From: Pomphorhynchus laevis
Lineage: Eukaryota > Acanthocephala > Palaeacanthocephala > Echinorhynchida > Pomphorhynchidae
Reading direction: 5' to 3'
Assembly: GCA_012934845.2 (NCBI GenBank)
Contig: WNNJ02003792.1
Span: 25,981 to 89,980, forward strand
DNA: 64,000 nt
Shown: piece by piece, positions 56,576 to 64,000 of the stretch
How positions within the stretch are numbered: the first letter of the stretch is position 1
Layout: each line of letters begins with the position of its first letter
The notes under the pieces: generated by a model
What the model saw: the letters and a program-made list of their open reading frames with translations, nothing else
Database searches by the model: none
What the model was told of the DNA's origin: nothing
Program-made: the position numbers and the translations under genes

Positions 56576-57560
56576 TCATAAGATACATCTTATCTTTCTT
56601 ATAAATAAAGAAAGATAAATAAATTAATTTCTTTAATCTAATAATATTAATCTATTAATATTAATCTTTTCTGGCTAGGATTTCTAGCCAGAATAGTTTG
56701 ATAGTAACGAAGCGTTTTGTTGCTTTATTCTATTTAAGAAATTGGTATTTAAGAAATCCCAGTTAAATAAAAGCATTTCTGTTTCTTTCAACGACGGGAA
56801 CCTTTTAAAAGTCAACTAAATTTACTCGTCGCTCAAATTTAAGCACTAAAATTCGTCGACAATTCATTTTTGACTTCAATTATTTGGCAGACGTTTACAT
56901 AAAAGCATTATTTGGGACAAACATATAAAGTCACGAATTATGTTTTAAATTGCTTTTTGCAAAATTTGTGTAAATAAATCATTTTGCTCAACATTAAATG
57001 ATCTAAATATACATTAAATATAATTTAATCAATAAAATCACCAATATTGATTAAAATTGATTCTATAAAAGTCACTAATTTGAAATAAAAACAATTTTTT
57101 GGCCAATCAGGTTAAGCCACACATTGTACAAAATGTTTTACTTCACAGTTTATAACTTTTATAGTTTATAACTTTTATAACTTTTACATAATAGACAAGA
57201 GAACAAATAAAGAAAATTTTGATATAATTGTGTCCGCTTTTAATTTGTACCACCGAGTTTTAAAAATGTTTTATTATTGATCTGTGGTTTGTTAAAATTT
57301 AAACTGGCAATTATTGAGTAAATATAAATATATCTTTAATATTTTTAGTATAAATGAACTGACGTATTAAGCTTTCCTAATTGACGTTCACCTTGCTTCT
57401 GGTTGCTTATCAAAACTTAGGAGGATGACGAAATATTTATTTATTTTTTATTTTTTTATATAAACGAAAGTAATCAATTCTATTTAAGTATTTAGCATAT
57501 GTTAGAGCTATACCGCATATTTTTTCACATATATAATACCGATTCAAACGAAACTCTTAA
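56576..57560. other. AT-rich stretch, no gene recognised
   Basis: Includes a small inverted repeat (TGGCTAGGATTTCTAGCCA, about 56673-56691). No coding or repeat assignment otherwise. Confidence 0.35.
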
Positions 57561-57561
57561 G

Positions 57562-57620
57562 ATTATATATAATGTAGGTTCTGAATGTAACTGATGACTG
57601 GGATCCATCATGTGAATACG

Positions 57621-57623
<3 letters not shown>
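57562..57623. repeat. left arm of a ~65-75-bp inverted repeat flanking a PLE
   Basis: ATTATATATAATGTAGGTTC then TGAATGTAACTGATGACTGG up to ATACGTTTAATATATA; the reverse complement lies at 59414-59489 with only a few differences. Confidence 0.85.

Positions 57624-57706
<83 letters not shown>
57624..57706. repeat. (TA)n microsatellite
   Basis: Long TA run with one phase slip, directly inside the left inverted-repeat arm. Confidence 0.95.
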
Positions 57707-57709
<3 letters not shown>

Positions 57710-57945
57710 GTAAACCAGTCTTAACGAAGAAATTAATACGACGTTTCGCTTTTTATTAGCTTTATCAAATCTATAACAGAAACACAAAAACTTAAAACAT
57801 GAATATAGCAAAGAAAGTAATAATTGTTCTATGTGATATCAATCCACTTGTAAAAGTGGTGTTTGTTGATACCATTTGGTGTATCAGAAAATAGCTGCCC
57901 GACCCATTGTTGTTCGTTATATTTTCTCAATTTATCAGTGCCGGT
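57707..57945 (-). mobile_element. inverted 3' end of a PLE
   Basis: The minus-strand frame contains YNEEQQW-type text ending SDTPNGINKHHFYKWIDIT and a stop, which resembles the C-terminal end after a GIY-YIG domain. Then comes TTGATAAAGC ... AAGCGAAACGTCG, a hammerhead-derived box with a weak core. This fits the inverted terminal repeat known at the 5' side of some PLE insertions. Confidence 0.55.
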
Positions 57946-59489
57946 ATTATTATCGATGATAGTGTAATTGAAACACAAATAAATAGACATGTTGTCGGAC
58001 GTCCAATTGTTAATTGTATTGGAACAATTACGCAACAACTTTCAAAAGTTTTACACAATTTGCTATTACCCTTAACAAGTAAAGTAAATTCGTACATTAG
58101 AAGCTCGTCAGAATTTTTGGTAAACTTAAAACGATTAAATCCGAAATAAAACCGAGCGATATTATGATAACTATGGATGTAGAATCTCTCTACCCATCAA
58201 TTCCACATACAAACGGTATATTGGCTGTACGTTAAGCAATGGAGGCGGATAATTGGTGTTTTAAAAAGAAAGAATTTGTTCTTGATAGCTTGGCCTTTAT
58301 TATTGAGAATAACTATTTTGAATTAAATGGTGGTCGATATAGACAAACAGCTGGAACAGATATGGGTACAGCTCTGGCACCCGTATATGCTATTTTATTT
58401 ATGGATGATTTTGAAACAGCTGCTATAAATGCGTTTGAGCTAAAACCGTCATTATTTGTGCGATACATAGACGATATATTTATAGTATGGAAGCACGGCA
58501 AAGAAAATTTGGATAGATTCATCGATCATGTCAATAACTTTGGTTCTTTAAAATTTACAACAGAATTTTCTGTTCCCGCGAACTTTCTTGATATTTCAGT
58601 TTATCGTGATGAAAATAACAATGTACAAACTGAATTGTATCGCAAGAACTCCCCCATACCCAATTACCGTCATGCACAAAGCGCTCATCCTAATTACACG
58701 AAAAAAATCCCTTATACAAAATGAAGCGTGTAGAATAGTACGTGTTTGTTGTGAACCGGCACTTCGAGAAGTACATCTATACAAGCTTAGAGGTATACTA
58801 GCAAACAGAGGTTTTACTAAACGAGAGATATTAAGCAGTATCAATAGAGCACGACATAGAACATATTTACAGAACGAATTACCTCAAGTTAAAAATGACA
58901 AAATTAATCAAATTCGAATAGTAATGCCATTCCACCCAGCATTAACGGCAGTCGAAAGGAGTCTTAATCTGAAAATTAAAAACATGGCAAAATCTGAAAA
59001 CATTAATATTCCCAATTTACAATTTGTCTACAAATCTAATAACAAATTAGGTGGGAATATCATTAAAAGCTCGTCAGAGACTACAAACGTTGGAGTTGCA
59101 AATTCATGCAAAAAGTGTGAACGCCCTAGATGCAAGTGTTGCGCGCAAATTGTAGAAACAAATCGCTTTACAAGTAATGTAACGGGATTGAGTTATAGAA
59201 TTAAGCACTCTGTTACATGCAGTACAAAGGATGTCGTATATCTAGGATGTTGTTCACTATGCTCGGCACAATACATTGGTGAGTCTAGACGCTCCCTGAG
59301 TGAGAGACTGAACAATCGTAGATCAGACATATTGAGGGGTAAAAAGACCCAAGATTCTATAGTGGAACATTGCATCGATACTCATAACATCACAGAAGAT
59401 TGGTTTACTTTAATTATATATATTAAACGTATTCTTCACATAATGGATCCCAGTCATCAGTTACATTCAGAACCTACATTATATATATA
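57946..59489 (+). mobile_element. canonical Penelope-like element (RT then C-terminal GIY-YIG), truncated
   Basis: Pieces in order: VVGRPIVNCIGTITQQLSKV and VNSYIRSSSEFLVNL (57907-58149), then the reverse transcriptase core (58239-58724) with GTDMGTALAPVYAILFMDDF and LFVRYIDDIFIVWKHG. A frame change near 58690 leads to the linker (ALREVHLYKLRGILANRGF) and NSCKKCERPRCKCC, then the GIY-YIG nuclease (DVVYLGCCSLCSAQYIGES, LNNRRSDILRG, VEHCIDTHN). The N-terminus is missing, and the C-terminus runs into the right inverted-repeat arm at 59414. It needs at least three frame changes to read through. Confidence 0.87.
59414..59489. repeat. right arm of the inverted repeat flanking a PLE
   Basis: Reverse complement of 57562-57623 and its TA edge. 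The PLE reading frame ends inside it. Confidence 0.85.
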
Positions 59490-59548
59490 GCTAAGGATAA
59501 ATAGAAACCGACACAGACACAGTTTTTTAACTATTTATCCTTAGCTAT
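59488..59548. repeat. 17-bp perfect hairpin
   Basis: TAGCTAAGGATAAATAG pairs with CTATTTATCCTTAGCTA across a loop of about 26 bases. It sits exactly at the right edge of the inverted repeat. Confidence 0.75.
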
Positions 59549-59587
59549 TTATAAATGGAATATGTTCAAATCGATCCCGAATCGCTG

Positions 59588-59589
<2 letters not shown>

Positions 59590-59639
<50 letters not shown>
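59590..59639. repeat. (TA)n microsatellite
   Basis: A pure TA run of 50 bp just before the next PLE terminal repeat array. Confidence 0.95.
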
Positions 59640-59641
<2 letters not shown>

Positions 59642-60109
59642 TGGTAGTTCACCCTACTGATGAGTGCTGCCGGCAACCATCAGCTCGTCTAGGAGTGATA
59701 AGGAAGTCTGCTCTACTTGTTATCGAACTCCGGTTTTTGGCAACATTTACAATTATAAAACTGAAGCTTATTAGCTCTCGGAGCACAGTTTAACTCAATC
59801 GGATTTAAAAACTATAAAAACGTATCCTTCAACGGATCCTGTGAGAAAGCAAGCAACGACAGCAAGTTAAATTCCTGCTGAATAAAATTAGGATGATCCG
59901 GAAAGCACATGGTTAGTTTAAAGAGGTAATGCCCATGCTACCACGTAAGCAAATTCTCGGAGATGCTTTTTAATATATCACAAGGCAGCCGAAACGACTG
60001 ATGGTAGTTCACCTACTGATGAGTGCTGCCGGCTACCATCAGCTCGTCTAGGAGTGATAAGGAAGTCTGCTCTACTTGTAATCGAACTCCGGTTTTTGGC
60101 AACATTTAC

Positions 60110-60111
<2 letters not shown>
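59640..60111 (+). repeat. PLE terminal repeat, 1.3 tandem units of 361 bp
   Basis: ATGGTAGTTCACC ... CTACTGATGAGTGCTGCC starts a unit at about 59641 and again at 60001, with about 98% identity over the shared 110 bp. The second is cut by (TA)n at 60112. It is distantly similar to the 390-bp array at 14.8 kb (shared CTGTGAGAAA and GGAGTGATA motifs). Confidence 0.82.
59983..60033 (+). ncRNA. hammerhead-like motif, permuted order, at a repeat junction
   Basis: GGCAGC before CGAAAC pairs with GCTGCC after CTGATGAGT. Both core boxes are perfect, but their order is GAAA then CTGATGA, separated by about 24 bases that include GTTC. Confidence 0.42.

Positions 60112-60183
<72 letters not shown>
60112..60183. 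repeat. (TA)n microsatellite
   Basis: A pure TA run of about 70 bp between two unrelated terminal repeat families. Confidence 0.95.
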
Positions 60184-60185
<2 letters not shown>

Positions 60186-60312
60186 CAAAGGAAACAGTAC
60201 CGCCGCCTGGGATCCTCGCAGGACCAATATATAAATAAAAGGTTTGATTCAACCAGGACTGTCGATTACACCTATCTGCTTTTCTCTATATATAGAGAAT
60301 TTCATGCTTCTA

Positions 60313-60373
60313 CACTGCAAGACGGCGTACCGTTTCGGCTTTGAGAAGCCTCATCAGTTGCAGCAATACAGTG
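60313..60373 (-). ncRNA. hammerhead ribozyme, copy 1
   Basis: Minus strand: CTGCAA (stem I), CTGATGA, stem II GGCT ... AGCC, GAA, stem III ACGG-TACG-CCGT, then the cleavage triplet GTC, then TTGCAG (stem I). All three helices and both catalytic boxes are complete, with a well-formed stem III, so it may act as a monomer. Confidence 0.88.
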
Positions 60374-60662
60374 TTTGCACATAAAAAACGTACTATATAT
60401 AGATCAAAGCAGAAAGAATTCACTATATGCTAATTGCATGACGTAGCTTGCGCTTTCGAAGTCAATGCAATGCAGTGAATTCTTTTCAGTGTAATAGACA
60501 TCAGCGGGATTACTAAATGACCAATATCATATATTACAATAGAAAAAGCACCGACACCTGGGATCCTCGCAGGACCAATATATAAATAAAAGGTTTGATT
60601 CAACCAGGACTGTCGATTACACCTATCTGCTTTTCTCTATATATAGAGAATTTCATGCTTCT

Positions 60663-60724
60663 ACACTGCAAGACGGCGTACCGTTTCGGCTTTGAGAAGC
60701 CTCATCAGTTGCAGCAATACAGTG
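60663..60724 (-). ncRNA. hammerhead ribozyme, copy 2
   Basis: Same core and all three stems as the copy at 60313, one repeat unit (350 bp) downstream. Confidence 0.88.
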
Positions 60725-60834
60725 TATACACATGAAAAACATACTATATATAGATTAAAGCAGAAAGAATTCACTATATGCTAATTGCATGATGTAGCTC
60801 GCGCTTTCGAAGTCAATGCAGGCGGCGGTACTGT

Positions 60835-60990
60835 TTCCTTTGTAATCTATTATATTGGTCATTTAGTGATCCCGCTGATGTCTATTACACAGATTCCTTT
60901 GTAATCTATTATATTGGTCATTTAGTGATCCCGCTGATGTCTATTACACAGATGATGTCTATTAGTGATCCCGCTGATGTCTATTATTAT
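60835..60990. repeat. 59-bp tandem duplication plus partial third copy
   Basis: TTCCTTTGTAATCTATTATA ... GTGATCCCGCTGATGTCTAT is repeated at about 60835 and 60894, then a roughly 30-bp remainder. It is also an inverted match to the unit end at 60490-60540, so it is a shattered terminal repeat. Confidence 0.75.
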
Positions 60991-61004
60991 ATATATATAG
61001 TTGT

Positions 61005-61260
61005 TACTAATAAGTAAACGGGGGAAACGGACATAACTGGGTATTGGAAACCATCACAGTCCATCAGTAATCAAATCCCTAGACCGGTTTATGCTTATTG
61101 AGCTTCATCGGTAGGGTCCAGATTTTAAGAGTGTTCAGAGATCCTCCACCACAGTTTAGAAGGGTTCATCACAAGGATGATTATTACAACACGACCTTCA
61201 AGTCCACAGGCGATCACAAAAGTGATTCGGCAGTATATTATATAATTATTTTTGCAGCCT
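61005..61260. repeat. PLE-like terminal repeat (single copy)
   Basis: GC-richer block with GGGGGAAACGGAC, CATCAGTAATC and CTTCATCGGTAGGGTCC, similar in texture to the neighbouring terminal repeats, ending before an AT-rich palindrome. The family is not identified. Confidence 0.4.
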
Positions 61261-61269
61261 AAAAATTTT

Positions 61270-61303
61270 ACTCTGAAGTATATATATATGAAATAAATAA
61301 ATA

Positions 61304-61338
<35 letters not shown>

Positions 61339-61345
61339 TTATTTC
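61270..61345. repeat. AT-rich palindrome with (TA)n
   Basis: TATATATATGAAATAAATAA on the left is mirrored by ATTTATTTCATATATAT on the right around a TA tract, next to the 3' end of the minus-strand PLE. Confidence 0.8.
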
Positions 61346-63982
61346 ATATATATGTATATAAACTATAAAAATGAAGCAGAGATTTGAAAAAACTTTTGAT
61401 TTATTTTAACGTTTCGAGCTTATGCTCTTGATCACAAAAATTTCGTGTACAAATCACAAACTCAAACACAGCTTATACACATTAAGTCTGAAAAAGCGTC
61501 AACGCAGTTTGTCAATCTGGTTTTATTGGATAGATATGTTCAATATTCAAGCCATATGGAAAATCCGACATTATCTGTCCAATCCTTCGCATTTCACTCG
61601 ATTTTCTAGAGAGTGTGTCTAATATATCACCTTCTAATATCGCGTATTGAGTTATCCCTGTAATATTAGGATGCTCAGTATATTCATGCGACAATAACGC
61701 GTCATTTTGAAACCGTGTACATTTCCTGTCACTACGTCTATTATTTAGACGTAATCTTAGACACCTTCCGGTTTCTCCGATATACTGCTGGTTACATACG
61801 CTACATGTAGCTAGGTAGACTACGCCCTCGCTATTACAATGTTAGGATCCCTTGATTTTATAGATTAATCCTGTCTTATTGCTAGTAATGGAGTCTGTAT
61901 TTGTCATTTCCTTGCAGCACATGCATCGCGTGTTATTACATGGAGTGCATCCATTTTTCCTTTGTAAATTTTGTTCATTTTGTCTTGGATATATTAGTTT
62001 ACTGCGAACTAATTCACTTTTTAACGTTTCTGAGAATTTAAAATATATATTTGGGACTTCACATCTTAATTCTTGTGGTAGTTTGGAAAAAGCCCTTTTA
62101 AGGTCCCGGGGTAAATGGTGAAGAGCTGGATGGTATTCTATACACAACGTGAATTCGTTACTATTTTCCTGTTTAGTTTTTTGTCAACAATCTATCTCTT
62201 TTTATGTAGAGTACAGTTTCGCATATCTTATATATCTGTTTTGGGGAATATCCCCGATATATCAAATTTGCTGAGAGAATTTTAAGATGTTGTTCACGTT
62301 ATTATTACAAATTTTGCATACTCGTATAGCCTCATTTTTAATCATGTTCCTTTTAATGCTTGCTGCAGTATTCGAGCGAGAGTGCAAATACATTGGTTTC
62401 GAAGATGATTTCCTGTATGGCTCTGATATCCAATTTCCATGAATACTCGTTAGGCGGACATCTAAGAACGTGCATGATTTGCCATAATTATTAATATCCA
62501 TAGTCAATTTTAGGTTTGATATATTTTGTAATTCATCTCTATATAGCATTAAATCCTCTTTACTTCCGGTCCATCCAATGATAATATCATCTATGTAGCG
62601 TAGTAGAAAAACTGTGATGTTCTTTTCTTTTAATATATTCTCCGCATAAACCATAGTCAAGATGGCATACAGGGGAGCGATCGGCGTTCCCATTGCTGTT
62701 ACTGAGCGTTGATGAAAATTTTTTTGGCCAAATTGAAAATAATTGTTTTGTAAAACCAATCTTAGTAATGTTTTGAATTTTGTTGTTTTTTCTTCGGGCC
62801 ATTGATCCCTTTTCATGAAGTATTCAATGCTTCAATTCCTTTAGAGTGTGATATTGATGTGCATAGGCTTTCAACATCCATAGTTACCAGTATTGCTTCC
62901 TTTGGCAGCGTTGTTTCGATCGCGATAAATTTCCGCAGAAAATCGTCTGTGCTTTCGATATACGAATCTACATATCTTAGGAGTGTTTTCATCTCGTCAT
63001 GCAAGTATCGTGATAATTTCTCCGTCACCATACCCTTGTTGCTGATAATTGGTCTACCGCGCACTGGGAATTCTGTTTTGTGTATTTTTGGTAAAAAATA
63101 CATCTGTCCTGGTACTGGTTTCTCGACCAGTATAGATTTTGGTAGTTGATCAACGGAAATCTGTGCAGTAATATTTTGTCTTACTTTCTCAATCATCTCC
63201 GTAATCTGCGTACACGTTAGTTCACTATATGTCGACGTATTTAATTGTCGAGTTCCTTCAGTCTCATATGCGTCGCGACCCCAAATCACGAAGTGACTAC
63301 TTTTATCTGCCTTTTTTTAACACGATGTCATTCATCTGCTTTAACTCCCTAATCGCCTGTTTCTGTTTATGAGATTTGTATTTGGAGCTATGTGAAAATA
63401 TTTACTTACATCGGTTGATTTTAATAATTGATTCTTTGCAATATTCCGAATATTTGGGTTTTCGATATTCATTGGTACTCGTTGTAGGTTCCGAGTGAGG
63501 TCGTATCGAGAAAATTCTCTGACCGCTGGTCTAAAGTTTATACCCATATCGAGAACCTCTAATTGTTCATTTGTAAACTCTTTTTCGGTTAAATTCGTCA
63601 CATTAAATTCATTAGTTGGTATCTTCTGTCTCCGACATCTCCGAAACCTGCGATCCGGATGCCATTCTAAGTGTTCTAATTCATTGAATTTTATGAGTTT
63701 TTTCATTTTCCAAGATAATTTCTTACATTTCCTTTTCATAATATGAGTATATAATTCATTCTCGATATCGCCAGGTGTAACATTCATGATGTGACCGTAG
63801 TAGTGCACCAGTAAGTTTAACAGACTTTGGCTTGCTCTGTTTAAAATTCTATCCCATTTTCTCTTCGTTTGATTAAAATAAGTCAACGGTACTCCCGTAC
63901 GATTAGCCACGAACGGTTTTGAAAGGCGTAGTCCATGTGGAATATAATTATTTAAGTCACAGATTTGCACAAAGTTTTTCAT
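61346..63982 (-). mobile_element. canonical Penelope-like element, nearly full length
   Basis: Pieces in order: N-terminal region (63341-63982; basic, RRFRRCRRQK), a segment with PGQMYFLPKIHKTEFPVRGR and VTMDVESLCTSI (62813-63289), the reverse transcriptase core (62262-62816) with TAMGTPIAPLYAIL, LLRYIDDIIIGWTG and CTFLDVRL, linker plus Cys cluster CTPCNNTRCMCC (61842-62147), and GIY-YIG nuclease (61512-61860) with GVVYLATCSVCNQQYIGET and LNNRRSD. About three or four frame breaks separate the pieces. A hammerhead-derived box (AGCATAAGCTCGAAACG, minus strand) lies at about 61408-61430. The ORF begins right beside a (TA)n tract at the window edge, so the element is probably complete within the window apart from any upstream terminal repeat. 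Confidence 0.88.
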
Positions 63983-64000
63983 ATATATATATATATATAT
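63979..64000. repeat. (TA)n microsatellite at the window edge
   Basis: A TA run continuing past the end of the window, directly upstream of the minus-strand PLE reading frame. Confidence 0.9.

Larger units (their letters stand above)
60184..60848 (-). repeat. PLE terminal repeat pair (~350-bp units) with inverted ends and ribozymes
   Basis: A unit with CTGGGATCCTCGCAGGACCA starts at about 60208 and again at about 60558. The whole block is closed by a roughly 26-bp inverted repeat (TTACAAAGGAAACAGTACCG at 60183 and its complement at 60822-60848). Each unit's minus strand holds a hammerhead ribozyme. The adjoining minus-strand PLE at 61.4-64 kb is a candidate owner, but its own 3' sequence differs. 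Confidence 0.82.

Noticed and set aside
58313-58844. Minus-strand ORFs inside the PLE
   Set aside because: Antisense of the reverse transcriptase and linker; no motif support.

Overview
The window is AT-rich eukaryotic DNA from an insect nuclear genome, most likely a hymenopteran and plausibly an ant. The evidence is short exons with canonical GT/AG introns, insect-like host genes, and a dense mix of Penelope-like elements (PLEs), CR1/L2-type LINEs and a gypsy-type LTR fossil. Assignment below order level is inference from the transposon repertoire. There are no operons, CRISPR arrays or recognisable tRNA or rRNA genes.

Host genes sit mainly at the two sides. On the left are a decayed copy of the C-terminus of the chromatin remodeller NURF301/E(bx) (464-1524, +), a possible COQ9-like exon (about 2480-2633, +), an intronless COX20-like ORF (4595-5026, -) and a four-exon mitochondrial acyl-carrier-protein gene (6195-10144, -). 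I assembled that last gene from exons whose phases all agree; three of the four are too short to show as long ORFs. On the right, a RECQ5 DNA helicase gene (43664 to at least 55218, +) is reconstructed as 14 supported exons. One further exon, between the zinc-binding and RNA-polymerase-binding parts, appears to be interrupted by a PLE insertion at about 47408.

The middle (10.8-43.3 kb) and far right (56.3-64 kb) are transposon country. Two decayed copies of a retroelement with a zinc-knuckle and nuclease-like C-terminus lie at 10.8-14.4 kb. Tandem PLE terminal repeats lie at 14.8-18.0 kb. A long LINE with an inverted piece follows at 18.1-21.5 kb, a gypsy fossil with 98-99-bp LTRs at 22.5-26.0 kb, and a Naiad-type PLE with its GIY-YIG domain at the N-terminus at 26.0-29.1 kb. 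Then come a pile of LINE fragments (29.1-37.0 kb), an LTR-element scrap (37.1-37.5 kb), the best LINE copy (37.7-41.9 kb, +) and an inverted relative (42.55-43.3 kb). Two canonical PLEs with C-terminal GIY-YIG domains lie at 57.6-59.5 kb (+) and 61.4-64.0 kb (-), separated by stacked terminal repeats.

The most interesting theme is catalytic RNA. The PLE terminal repeats carry good hammerhead ribozymes on the minus strand (three copies at 16.8-17.8 kb, two at 60.3-60.7 kb). Four other repeat families, including the Naiad one, share an arrangement in which GAAAC comes before CTGATGA and the flanking arms pair, as in a circularly permuted hammerhead. Most PLE pieces are also bounded by (TA)n tracts.
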